Source: Mycobacterium sp. URHB0044 (GTDB taxonomy: Bacteria; Actinomycetota; Actinomycetes; Mycobacteriales; Mycobacteriaceae). Taken from it: DNA of 64,000 bases. Location of the stretch: NCBI RefSeq assembly GCF_000620625.1, contig NZ_KK211157.1, positions 1 through 64,000 of the forward strand, read 5' to 3'. The notes under the pieces are model-generated. The model did no database searches, was not told the origin of the DNA, and was given only the letters and a program-made list of their open reading frames with translations. Below are positions 25,226-32,921 of this stretch, piece by piece. Made by a program: the position numbers and the translations under genes. Numbering within the stretch: the stretch's first letter is position 1; each line of letters starts with the position of its first letter.

Positions 25226-25725
25226 GTATCCGCGAGTCGACCGTCGAGGTTCGGCGTGTCACGGTGACGTCCGATCGGCCGTTCGACGACGTCGTCGCCG
25301 ACGTCTATGCAGGCCTTGGCCGGGTGCCGAACTTCGGCGAGTTCGTGCGGCAATTGGGTGAGACCCACAGCCGCGAGGAGTTCGACGCGGTCGTCGAACC
25401 CGTCACGGGCAGCAGCGGGCTGATCGAGTTCCTGACGCTCGACCTCGGCGGCGTCCTGGCAACCCGTGACCCGGCCCGCAGCCGTCGGATGCTGCGGATC
25501 ATCGCGGGTAACCCCGTCACGATGAGCAGGATGACCGCCACAGTGCCCGACGCCGGTTCGTACGCTCCGGTGACGGTCCTGATCACCGAGCGGTCCGACG
25601 GCGTGACGCTGTCCTACGACCGCGTGGCGAGCGCGATCGCGCCGTACGAGGGTGCGGAGGCGTCGGCGGTCGCCGAGGGACTCGACGACGCGGTGGTGAC
25701 ACTGCTGCGCACCGCGGCGGGCTGA
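25222..25725 (+). CDS. DUF302 domain-containing protein
   Basis: A 167-residue protein with the alpha/beta pattern of DUF302 (RVTVTSDRPFDDVVADVYAGLG at the start, later VTVLITERSDGVTLSYDRV). The function of the family is not known. It shares a four-base overlap with the LLM gene and is probably co-transcribed. No signal peptide or membrane segment is seen. Confidence 0.7.
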   Translation: MSIRESTVEVRRVTVTSDRPFDDVVADVYAGLGRVPNFGEFVRQLGETHSREEFDAVVEPVTGSSGLIEFLTLDLGGVLATRDPARSRRMLRIIAGNPVTMSRMTATVPDAGSYAPVTVLITERSDGVTLSYDRVASAIAPYEGAEASAVAEGLDDAVVTLLRTAAG

Positions 25726-25741
25726 CCGGCCCGACGCCATA

Positions 25742-27121
25742 GTGTGGGTAGGCGTGACGCCCACCGGCAGCCGTTTCCCCCGAGAAGGCGTTGCCGTCAC
25801 TTGTGCGGTGGTTCTGGTGGCGGCGGCGTTCGTGGTGCCACACCTGCACCTCGGCACCGTCGCGCCGCTGATCAACAGCACGCCACGGCAGATCCACGAC
25901 TTGGCGCAGACCGCGCCGATCTTCGGCTGGTGGAACGCGCACGTCGGCTGGGGCACGGTTCCCGCGATCGTCATCGGCGTGGCCGCCGTGCTCTTCGGCC
26001 AGGGCGTCGCCCAACGCCTGCCGTGGCGAGCGGTGCCGTGGGTGACCTGGGCGACGGCGTGCGGGTGGGCGTTCGCGCTGGCGATGGTCGACGGCTGGCA
26101 GCGCGGCTTCGCCGGCCGGCTGACCGCACGCCACGAGTACCTGCGACAGATCCCGACCATCACCGACATCCCCGATGCCGTCCGCACGTTCGCCAGCAGA
26201 ATCCTTGACTTTCAACCCAATTCGTGGATCACCCACGTCTCCGGTCACCCGCCGGGAGCGCTGTTGACGTTCGTGTGGCTCGACCGCATCGGGCTCGGCG
26301 GTGGCGCGTGGGCCGGCCTGTTCGTCCTGCTGATCGGCTCCAGCGCCGCGGCCGCGATCGTCGTCGCCGTGCGCGCGCTGTCCGACGAGCCGACCGCCCG
26401 GCTGGCGGCGCCGTTCGTCGCGGTGGCCCCGACGGCCATCTGGATCGCCGTGTCGGCAGACGGCTACTTCGCCGGCGTCGCGGCGTGGGGCGTCGCGCTG
26501 CTGGCGATCGCGGCGCGGGGAACGACGCGCCTGCCGGTGCTGATGGCCGCGGGGGCCGGTTTGATGCTGGGGTGGGCGGTCTTCCTGAACTACGGGTTGG
26601 CGCTCATCTCGATACCGGCCGTCGCGGTGTTGATCTCCGCACGCGACCTACGGTCGGCCCTGCGGGCGTTGATCCCCGCAGTACTCGTCGCGATCGCAGT
26701 GGTGGGCGTATTCGCCGCCGCCGGGTTCTGGTGGTTCGACGGTTATACCCTGGTGCAGGAACGCTATTGGCAGGGCATCGCCCTCAATCGCCCGTTCCAG
26801 TACTGGGTGTGGGCGAACCTGGCTTCGGTGGTGTGCGCGATCGGTCTTGGCACCGTCGCCGGGGTCACCAGGGCCTTCGACGTCGCGGCGATCAAGCGGC
26901 GTTCTGGACTGCACCTGGTGGTGCTCGCCGCGCTGCTGGCGATTCTGTGTGCCGACCTGAGCATGTTGAGCAAGGCCGAGACCGAGCGCATCTGGCTGCC
27001 GTTCACGATCTGGCTGACCGCCGCCGCTGCCCTGCTGCCACCGCGTTCACACCGCTGGTGGCTGGCCGCCAACGTCGTCGGCGCCCTCGCGCTCAACCAC
27101 CTGATCCTGACGAACTGGTAG
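25742..27121 (+). CDS. Polytopic membrane protein (possible GT-C-like glycosyltransferase)
   Basis: A 459-residue protein with about ten to twelve hydrophobic spans over its whole length. The large loop after the early spans (HEYLRQIPTITDIPDAVRTFAS) and the HPPGALLTFVWLD segment recall GT-C transferases, but no catalytic acid pair can be assigned with confidence. In position and size it matches, from memory, M. tuberculosis Rv0541c. The start is GTG at 25742, with a second GTG at 25754. Its last 75 bp overlap the convergent gene at 27047. Confidence 0.6.
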   Translation: MWVGVTPTGSRFPREGVAVTCAVVLVAAAFVVPHLHLGTVAPLINSTPRQIHDLAQTAPIFGWWNAHVGWGTVPAIVIGVAAVLFGQGVAQRLPWRAVPWVTWATACGWAFALAMVDGWQRGFAGRLTARHEYLRQIPTITDIPDAVRTFASRILDFQPNSWITHVSGHPPGALLTFVWLDRIGLGGGAWAGLFVLLIGSSAAAAIVVAVRALSDEPTARLAAPFVAVAPTAIWIAVSADGYFAGVAAWGVALLAIAARGTTRLPVLMAAGAGLMLGWAVFLNYGLALISIPAVAVLISARDLRSALRALIPAVLVAIAVVGVFAAAGFWWFDGYTLVQERYWQGIALNRPFQYWVWANLASVVCAIGLGTVAGVTRAFDVAAIKRRSGLHLVVLAALLAILCADLSMLSKAETERIWLPFTIWLTAAAALLPPRSHRWWLAANVVGALALNHLILTNW

Positions 27122-27505
27122 CAGCCGGGTGATCAGGTAGTAGAGCGGCACGCACGCCCACACCACGGTGACCGAAACCCAAAGGCCCAGCGGGTAATCG
27201 CGGTTCAGCACCGTCAGGTTGTCGGGCCGCAGCCCAGGCTTGGCGTACACCGGAATGGCGAGCAGAACCAGGACGACCGTGCACAATGCCGCCACCGTCA
27301 CCGGTGCCCACCATCGGCTCCGAATCAGCCGGCGACCAGTGAACCCCATGGCCGCGCCGACCGGGGCGAAGACGAAGTCGTGCACGACGGCCGCAACCAC
27401 CGCCCACACCAGAATCCGCATGATGATGACGGGCGGGTTGTCCAACAGCAGCACCCCGCCGTAGCCGCCGATCACGACGCCGACGACGATCAGAAGCCAG
27501 CGCAT
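27047..27505 (-). CDS. Small membrane protein next to a molybdopterin oxidoreductase
   Basis: A 152-residue hypothetical protein with four hydrophobic segments (MRWLLIVVGVVIGGYGGVLL at the start). It follows the molybdenum oxidoreductase gene with a one-base overlap (TGATG), so it may be a partner or anchor of that enzyme. Its hydrophilic C-terminal 25 codons are antisense to the end of the membrane gene on the plus strand. No known family is recognised. Confidence 0.6.
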   Translation of the reverse strand: MRWLLIVVGVVIGGYGGVLLLDNPPVIIMRILVWAVVAAVVHDFVFAPVGAAMGFTGRRLIRSRWWAPVTVAALCTVVLVLLAIPVYAKPGLRPDNLTVLNRDYPLGLWVSVTVVWACVPLYYLITRLLPVRQDQVVEREGADDVGGQPPAV

Positions 27506-28608
27506 CAGACCACCTCGATTCGCGACAGCCACTTCGTCTGCAACACACCGGGTCTCGTCGGCGCGATCAAGCGGCAGGGATAGCCGTGGTCGAGGTCGAG
27601 GACGTCGCCGTTGAGCCGCAACGCGATCAGGGTCTGTGAGTCGCGGACGTGCCGGGCGGGCAGGACCGTGCGCGAGTACGGCCCCGGCGGCTCCAGGGAG
27701 ATCATCCGCACGTCGGAATCGGGCGATGCGCCGACGGCGGCGACGAGGTCGGCGAGCACAACGCCCGTCCACTCCGCACTGGCGCTCCACCCCTCCACGC
27801 ACGCGATGGGCAGCCGGTAGGTGGCCTGCGGCATGGCGGCGAGGTCGGCGACGGTGAACGTCCGCGTCGTCGCGCCGTGCGTGACGGTGAGGCGGTAGTC
27901 CGGCGCACGCGCGCTGCGCAGGACGCGAGCGGCTGCGGCCGACCGGTTCACCGGAACACCTTGCGGGCCTTCGCCGGAGCGCGGCGCGAGCACCGACACC
28001 TTGCGTAGCAGCGGAATGGTCTGCCCGGCGGTGACGACCGTCGCCAGCGCGACCGCGAGGCCGGTGCCGACCAGCACCGTGCGTCGGCTCGGGCCCACCG
28101 GACCGCCTGCCGCGACGTCGTCGAGCGGTTCGCCGAGCGCGCGCCGGATCACCGGGAGCTTCACGCCGACGTGTACGAGGATGGCGCCGAAGGCGACCCA
28201 CGCCATCGCGTAATGGCTCGTAGTGAAGAAGAACTTGAACACATACCACTGCGCGGTGTTGAGCAGGCCGGTGCTGAGCTGAAACAGCATCGAGGCGACG
28301 AGCACCAGGATCGACAGCCGCTCGATGGCCCGCACCGGGCCCCCGAGGATCGGCCGGGCGAACAGTTTCGGCCACACCGACCACAGCTTGACGACCAGCA
28401 GCGGGATGGCCGCGATGCCGGAGATCACGTGCAGGCCCTGCGTCACGCGGTACAGCCAGACCGGCCGGGTGGGCCAGAAGAACCACGGCTGCGGATGCTG
28501 GATGAAGTGGCTGATCAGGCCGGTGAGGAAGCAGACGGTGATCGCCACGCCGAGCGCCACGCCGACTCGCGCGGTGACGGGCGTGCCGCGCAGCGCGGAG
28601 GTCTTCAC
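27505..28608 (-). CDS. Membrane-anchored molybdopterin oxidoreductase (sulfite oxidase-like)
   Basis: A 367-residue fusion. Residues 1-200 hold about five hydrophobic spans with several histidines (LYRVTQGLHVISG, TTSHYAMAWVAFGAILVHVGVKL), like a cytochrome b561-type domain. Residues 225-367 are an oxidoreductase molybdopterin-binding domain: YRLPIACVEGWSASAEWTG has the molybdenum-binding cysteine, and DLDHGYPCRLIAP is the usual C-terminal motif. It probably passes electrons through the membrane heme domain. GTG start, GTGA overlap with the methyltransferase gene. The substrate is unknown. Confidence 0.82.
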   Translation of the reverse strand: MKTSALRGTPVTARVGVALGVAITVCFLTGLISHFIQHPQPWFFWPTRPVWLYRVTQGLHVISGIAAIPLLVVKLWSVWPKLFARPILGGPVRAIERLSILVLVASMLFQLSTGLLNTAQWYVFKFFFTTSHYAMAWVAFGAILVHVGVKLPVIRRALGEPLDDVAAGGPVGPSRRTVLVGTGLAVALATVVTAGQTIPLLRKVSVLAPRSGEGPQGVPVNRSAAAARVLRSARAPDYRLTVTHGATTRTFTVADLAAMPQATYRLPIACVEGWSASAEWTGVVLADLVAAVGASPDSDVRMISLEPPGPYSRTVLPARHVRDSQTLIALRLNGDVLDLDHGYPCRLIAPTRPGVLQTKWLSRIEVV

Positions 28609-29234
28609 GCGGCGGCCAACGTCGCCAGCGCCCGGTTGCCGAACACGTGCATCGCGGTGATGGTCAAACCGACCTCACCCGCCAGCCGGCGGGCGCCGTC
28701 GACACCCACCGTGGCCCACCTGAACCACGGGCCGACGGTCTGCGCCGACTCCAGCCGCACCCACCTGTCCTGTACACCCTTTGTTGCACAATCGAATTCG
28801 GTGACGCAGCGGCCGCCCGCGCGCAACAGCTCGCCGGCCCGGAACATTACGCGCCACGGATCACCGCCGATGCCCACGTTGCCGTCGGCCAACAACACCG
28901 TCGACCACCGGCCCGCGCCCGGCAACGGGCCGAACACGTCGCGACGCAGTGCGGGCGCGCCGCTGCGCCGGGCCAGTTCCACCGCCGTGGCCGACTGATC
29001 GATGCCCAGGGCGGGCACTCCGCGCGCCACCAGGTGGGCGACCAGGCGTCCGGGACCGCAGCCGAGATCGATGGTGGGGCCGTCGCACAAGCCGACCATC
29101 GCCTGGTCGAACGTGTGGTCGGATCTCCGTCGGCCCAGCCAGCTGTGGACCGGGAGGCCGTGCACGCTGCCGTCTTCGTGGCGCAGCCAACATCGCTCGC
29201 CCGTCAGCGCCCGGTCGTAGAGGCTTCCCAGCAC
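28605..29234 (-). CDS. Class I SAM-dependent methyltransferase
   Basis: A 209-residue protein with the SAM motif IDLGCGPGRLVAHLVARG (about residues 55-72), VLLADGNVGIGGDP, and a C-terminal sheet. The GTG at 29234 has AAGGAG five to six bases upstream. It sits one base after the DUF2064 stop and overlaps the molybdopterin oxidoreductase by four bases. The methyl acceptor is not known. Confidence 0.83.
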   Translation of the reverse strand: MLGSLYDRALTGERCWLRHEDGSVHGLPVHSWLGRRRSDHTFDQAMVGLCDGPTIDLGCGPGRLVAHLVARGVPALGIDQSATAVELARRSGAPALRRDVFGPLPGAGRWSTVLLADGNVGIGGDPWRVMFRAGELLRAGGRCVTEFDCATKGVQDRWVRLESAQTVGPWFRWATVGVDGARRLAGEVGLTITAMHVFGNRALATLAAA

Positions 29235-29235
29235 G

Positions 29236-29901
29236 TCATGCTCCTTCTGCCAAGGCGAGCCGATGAAATCGGCTACTCGGCGGGCAGGCTCGGCCGACGA
29301 CGGCGACGTCGTCGATGGTGTCCACGTCGGCCAACTCGGAAACCAGCCGCACGTCTACCCCTGTGTCGCGTAGCGCGCGAAGCGTTACGGCGCCGGTGTC
29401 CGGGGTCGACATCGGCACGTCGCGCAGGCATCCGGCCATTGCCGGATCGGTGACGCCAAGGACCCACCAGCCGCCGTCGCACGCCATTCCCAGGACCGCG
29501 TCGGCTTTGGTCAGCGTGGCCGCGCAATCGGCGAGGAGCGCGGGCGTCACCTGCGGGGTGTCCATCCCGATCTGCAGGACCGGCAGTCCGCCTGCGGCGG
29601 CCGCGGCGTCGGCATGTGCGTTGGCCAACCGGTCGGCGAAGTCGGCGCCGCGCTGCTCGATGACCGTGAAGTCGGCGAGCCGGGCCGTGAGTTCGGTGCT
29701 GCGACTGGCGGCGGCGAGGTCTCCGGTCAGTGCGACGACGCGAGCCGCGACCGGGGCGGCGGCCACGGCGTCCAACGTGTCCAACAGGGCGGCGGCGGCG
29801 TGGTCGGCGGCGGCGTCGTCGCCCATGCTGGCGGCCAGGCGCGTCTTCGCCAGCCCGGGCACCGGAGCCTTGGCCACCACCAGCACCGCCACCGAGATCA
29901 C
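29236..29901 (-). CDS. DUF2064 / TIGR04282-type glycosyltransferase-like protein
   Basis: A 221-residue protein of the DUF2064 family, related to nucleotidyl and glycosyl transferases. It begins with VAVLVVAKAPVPGLAKTRLA, with QIGMDTPQV and MACDGGWWVLGV further on. The GTG at 29901 overlaps the GT2 gene stop. The pair with the next gene corresponds, from memory, to Rv0540 and Rv0539. The activity is not proven for most members. Confidence 0.82.
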   Translation of the reverse strand: MISVAVLVVAKAPVPGLAKTRLAASMGDDAAADHAAAALLDTLDAVAAAPVAARVVALTGDLAAASRSTELTARLADFTVIEQRGADFADRLANAHADAAAAAGGLPVLQIGMDTPQVTPALLADCAATLTKADAVLGMACDGGWWVLGVTDPAMAGCLRDVPMSTPDTGAVTLRALRDTGVDVRLVSELADVDTIDDVAVVGRACPPSSRFHRLALAEGA

Positions 29902-30554
29902 GAGATTGCCCGCCAAAAATCCAGGGCCGCAATGAAACTGCCGCGAAGAGAGCCGCTGACCTTGGACTTCCCCCCGGTTCGTGGCCCGTAGGCCACGTCG
30001 CGCTCGACCACCCGCCAGTTCGCGGCGGCCGCCCGAACCAGTAGCTCCAGCGGATACCCCGATCGCCGGTCGGCCACACCCAGTGCCAGGACGGCGTCGC
30101 GGCGCGCGACGCGCATGGGCGCGATGTCGTGCACGGCGAGGCCGTGGCGGGTGCGCAGCCGCCAGCACACCGCCGCGTTCCCCAGCCGCGCATGCCACGG
30201 CCACCGCACGCCGGGCGCGGGCCTGCGTCGGCCGACGGCCATGTCGGCGCCGCGGTCCAATTCGGCGACGAGGCGGGGCAGGTCTGCCGGGTCCATCGAC
30301 CCGTCGCCGTCGAGTACCGCGACGATCGGCGTCGACGCCGTGACGATGCCCGCGTGTACGGCGGCGCCGTAACCGGGTTGGGTTTCGCTGACCACCTGGG
30401 CGCCGCACTGCCGGGCCACGTCGGCGGTGTCGTCGGTGCTGTTGTTGTCGACCACCAGGGCCGTGTAACCCACGGGGAGTGCGGACAGCACGCCGGGCAA
30501 CGACTCCGCCTCGTTCAGACACGGCAGCACCACGGTGACCCGGCACGCGTTCAC
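29898..30554 (-). CDS. Glycosyltransferase family 2 (dolichyl-phosphate mannose synthase-like)
   Basis: A 218-residue GT-A protein. VTVVLPCLNEAESL starts the fold, VVDNNSTDDTADVA follows, and the metal site is VLDGDGSMDPADL. It is like polyprenol-phosphate sugar synthases and Rv0539. The GTG at 30554 is chosen as the only start just before the fold; the longer frame upstream is low-complexity. It overlaps the DUF2064 gene. It lacks C-terminal membrane spans. Confidence 0.86.
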   Translation of the reverse strand: MNACRVTVVLPCLNEAESLPGVLSALPVGYTALVVDNNSTDDTADVARQCGAQVVSETQPGYGAAVHAGIVTASTPIVAVLDGDGSMDPADLPRLVAELDRGADMAVGRRRPAPGVRWPWHARLGNAAVCWRLRTRHGLAVHDIAPMRVARRDAVLALGVADRRSGYPLELLVRAAAANWRVVERDVAYGPRTGGKSKVSGSLRGSFIAALDFWRAIS

Positions 30555-30606
30555 CCCGACGACGTTAGCCTCGTGCGGTCGTGATGGCGCCGCAACGGGA
30601 ACCGTC

Positions 30607-30655
30607 GCACGCCGCGTCGCACCCCGCGTCGCACCCGGCACGCCGCGTCGCACCC
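30607..30655. repeat. 18-bp direct repeat in a C-rich non-coding stretch
   Basis: The 18-mer GCACGCCGCGTCGCACCC occurs at 30607-30624 and 30638-30655 (period 31), with a shortened copy between (30624-30636). It lies inside the 312-bp gap (30555-30866), which has no supported gene. Up to about 30715 the gap is a C-rich, low-complexity run of CGCACCC and CCACACCCC blocks. It may reflect slippage. Confidence 0.7.
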
Positions 30656-30726
30656 ACCACACCCCGAGCCCACCGCACCCCGCGCCGCACTCGCCACACC
30701 CCGTCGCCGACGCGGAAGGAATACCG

Positions 30727-30799
30727 TTTGCCCGCCTATCAGCGACTTCTCGCCGTCCGACGAGATCAGAATCCCGAATGTCGCTGATAGGCGGGCAAA
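30727..30799. repeat. 20-bp perfect inverted repeat with 33-base loop
   Basis: Arms TTTGCCCGCCTATCAGCGAC (30727-30746) and its exact reverse complement (30780-30799) enclose 33 bases. It lies 68 bp past the stop of the nitronate monooxygenase gene and 170 bp before the GT2 start. A transcript would fold to a strong 20-bp stem. There is no T-run, so it could be a Rho-independent-like terminator of mycobacterial type, a regulatory site, or an interspersed palindromic element. Confidence 0.75.
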
Positions 30800-30866
30800 T
30801 CCACGACCGTCCGAGCCCGCGCTTGATGGGACGGGCTCAGGCGGCGGGCTCAGCCGGCACCGCGGC

Positions 30867-31994
30867 TCAGTCCGGCAGCGAGCCGCTCAGCCGCTCGGCA
30901 GCGGCCAGGTAGTCCTCGATGAACTCGAGCACCACGTCGCGGGCCGGCTTCACCTTGTTCATCAACCCGACGCCCTGGCCGACGAAGTAGGTCGCCAGCG
31001 CCTGCGCTCCGGGATGCCCCTGGGTGGCCAGCGCGTCGACGCGGCGGATGACGGGCTCGCACAGCATCGACTGCAGCGGCAACGGCAACGGCCGCTGCCC
31101 GCCATCGTTCGGCAGCCAGGCGTCCGTCCACTCCGAAACCAGTTGGCGCGCAGGCTTGCCCGTGCGTCCCGCCGACCGCACGGTGTCCCGTGACGTCGCC
31201 GCGAGCATCTTCTGCACCGTGTGCGGTGCGGTCTCGGCCTCCTCGGTGGTCAGCCAGACCGAACCCGTCCAGGCGCCGTCGGCGCCCATCGCGACGGCCG
31301 CGGCCATCTGCCTGCCCGTGACGATGCCGCCCGCGGCCAGCACGGGCACCGAGCTGCCGATCCCCGCCAAAGCCTCCAAGACTTCGGGGATCAGCACCAG
31401 CGTCGTCACCTCGCCGCAGTGCCCACCGGCCTCGGTGCCCTGCGCGACGATCAGGTCCACGCCGGCGGCGACCTGCTTGACGGCATGCTCCTTGGCACCG
31501 ACCAATGCGGCGACCGGGATGCCGCGTTCCCGACCCGCTTCGATCATGTAATCCGGTGGCACCCCAAGGGCATTCGCGATGAGCTTGATCGGGTGACTCA
31601 TCGCCACGTCGAGCAGCTCTTGGCCGGTATCGCCCGACAGCATCGAACTGCCCAGCCGCGGCGAGGCCTCCGGCTCGATGCCATGCGCGGTCAGCAACCC
31701 CGCCACGAACTCCTTCTGGGCGTCGGGAATCCGACCGGCCAAATCCTCCTTCGACAACTTCTCGCCCTTGCCCTCGAACTTGGCAGGCACGATGATGTCG
31801 GCGCCGTACGGCTTGCCGTGCACGTGGTCGTCGATCCAGGACAGTTCCTGGTCGAGCTGCTCCGGGGTGTACGCCGTGGCGCCGAGCACCCCGAAACCGC
31901 CGGCATTGGTGACGGCGGCGACCACGTCGCGGCAATGGCTGAAGGCGAACAGCGGGAAGTCGATGCCGAACTGCTCACAGATGGCTGGTTTCAC
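30867..31994 (-). CDS. Nitronate monooxygenase-like (2-nitropropane dioxygenase family)
   Basis: A 375-residue FMN-binding TIM barrel. NAGGFGVLGA is in the N-terminal part, with VAQGTEAGGHCGEV (the catalytic His region) and VLAAGGIVTGRQMAAAVAMGADGAW (phosphate-binding) later. It oxidises alkyl nitronates or related compounds. GTG start at 31994. It stands alone, followed by the gap with the 20-bp inverted repeat. Confidence 0.88.
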   Translation of the reverse strand: MKPAICEQFGIDFPLFAFSHCRDVVAAVTNAGGFGVLGATAYTPEQLDQELSWIDDHVHGKPYGADIIVPAKFEGKGEKLSKEDLAGRIPDAQKEFVAGLLTAHGIEPEASPRLGSSMLSGDTGQELLDVAMSHPIKLIANALGVPPDYMIEAGRERGIPVAALVGAKEHAVKQVAAGVDLIVAQGTEAGGHCGEVTTLVLIPEVLEALAGIGSSVPVLAAGGIVTGRQMAAAVAMGADGAWTGSVWLTTEEAETAPHTVQKMLAATSRDTVRSAGRTGKPARQLVSEWTDAWLPNDGGQRPLPLPLQSMLCEPVIRRVDALATQGHPGAQALATYFVGQGVGLMNKVKPARDVVLEFIEDYLAAAERLSGSLPD

Positions 31995-32020
31995 GGATGC
32001 CAGTATCGACTCCGAATCCG

Positions 32021-32350
32021 CTAGCCGTCCTCGACATGGGCACGCAACCGGTCGATCGCGCGGTCCCAGCGCCGCGACAGCGTGTCGAGGTAGTCACTCG
32101 CATCGCTGAGCGGCTCGGGCTGCACCCGCCAGATGCGTTCCCTGCCGCGCCGTTCACTGCTCACCAAACCCACCGCCTCCAGTAACAGCAGATGCTTGGT
32201 CGCGGCCTGCCGACTGACCGGGATGACTTCGGTGACTTGCGATGTCGAGCGGGGTCCACCGTCGCACAGCCAGGTGATGATGCGCAGGCGGTTGGGGTCG
32301 CCAAGGGCGTCAAACAGCGGCGCCTTGGCGACCACCGCCGAACCGCTCAC
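32021..32350 (-). CDS. ArsR-type transcriptional regulator
   Basis: A 109-residue winged-helix protein: APLFDALGDPNRLRIITWLCDG begins the domain and VTEVIPVSRQAATKHLLLLEAVGLV is the recognition helix. It has no metal-binding CxC. The GTG at 32350 overlaps the upstream SRPBCC gene by four bases (GTGA). ArsR plus AHSA1/SRPBCC pairs are common; the repressor is expected to control its own operon through the dyads at 32844-32859 and 32890-32905. Confidence 0.88.
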   Translation of the reverse strand: MSGSAVVAKAPLFDALGDPNRLRIITWLCDGGPRSTSQVTEVIPVSRQAATKHLLLLEAVGLVSSERRGRERIWRVQPEPLSDASDYLDTLSRRWDRAIDRLRAHVEDG

Positions 32351-32841
32351 ACCTTTTCGCTGAGGGCGAGGTACTTGCGCACCAGTTCGGTTTGTGCGGC
32401 CCAGCCCTCGCTGTTGGACTCGAACGCCGATGCCCGACGCTCGGCCGGTATCGCGTCGAAGCCGGATTCCACGATGCTCAGCTTCACACCGTCGGCGACC
32501 TCGTCCAGAGTGAACTCGACCAGCGTGGTCGGCTCTGCCGAGTAGTCGACGCCCGACTCGACCGCGTACGGGTGCCACCGGAAGGCGAGGCGACGTTTCG
32601 GTTCCACCGCGACGATCTGCCAGGTGTCGGCCTTGCCTGCGTGCGGCTCCTGCGCCTTCGCGACGTCGTCGTCGACCGTCGTCGGGGTGATCACGCCGGT
32701 GACCGACTCGCCGGGCACGAACGGCCCGTCGAAGCGGACACCGAACCACTGCCCGAATTCCTCGGCATCGCTGATCGCCCGCCAGACCCGTTCCAGCGGG
32801 GCCCTCAGCACTACTTCCTTCTCGATTCGATCGGTATTCAT
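32347..32841 (-). CDS. SRPBCC (AHSA1-like) domain protein
   Basis: A 164-residue protein of the START/AHSA1 fold: VVLRAPLERVWRAISDAEEFGQWFGV at the start and an LVEFTLDEVADGVKLSIVESGF strand later. Such proteins bind a hydrophobic ligand; the ligand is unknown here. The ATG at 32841 has AGGAGG six bases upstream; an in-frame TTG just before it lies too near that site. It is first in the operon with the ArsR gene. Confidence 0.87.
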   Translation of the reverse strand: MNTDRIEKEVVLRAPLERVWRAISDAEEFGQWFGVRFDGPFVPGESVTGVITPTTVDDDVAKAQEPHAGKADTWQIVAVEPKRRLAFRWHPYAVESGVDYSAEPTTLVEFTLDEVADGVKLSIVESGFDAIPAERRASAFESNSEGWAAQTELVRKYLALSEKV

Positions 32842-32843
32842 AT

Positions 32844-32859
32844 GCAACCTCCTGGTTGC
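32844..32859. promoter_or_regulatory. Operator dyad 1, over the ribosome binding site
   Basis: GCAACC-N4-GGTTGC is a perfect 6-bp inverted repeat that covers the Shine-Dalgarno site of the SRPBCC gene. The following CTAT is shared with the second copy. It is a candidate binding site for the ArsR repressor. Confidence 0.65.
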
Positions 32860-32864
32860 CTATC

Positions 32865-32893
32865 ACGATAGCGGCTACTGCGGTGAGACGCAA
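32865..32893 (-). promoter_or_regulatory. Candidate promoter of the SRPBCC-ArsR operon
   Basis: Minus strand: TTGCGT (32893-32888), 17-bp spacer, TATCGT (32870-32865). The -35 lies in the upstream dyad and the downstream dyad begins just past the -10, so a bound repressor would cover both. Confidence 0.45.
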
Positions 32894-32905
32894 CCTTTTG
32901 GTTGC
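32890..32905. promoter_or_regulatory. Operator dyad 2, over the -35
   Basis: GCAACC-N4-GGTTGC again, followed by CTAT, 46 bp from the first copy. The two copies share 6-bp arms and the flanking CTAT. The repeat and spacing fit an ArsR-type autoregulatory operator. Confidence 0.65.
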
Positions 32906-32921
32906 CTATTGGGCCGCTGAA

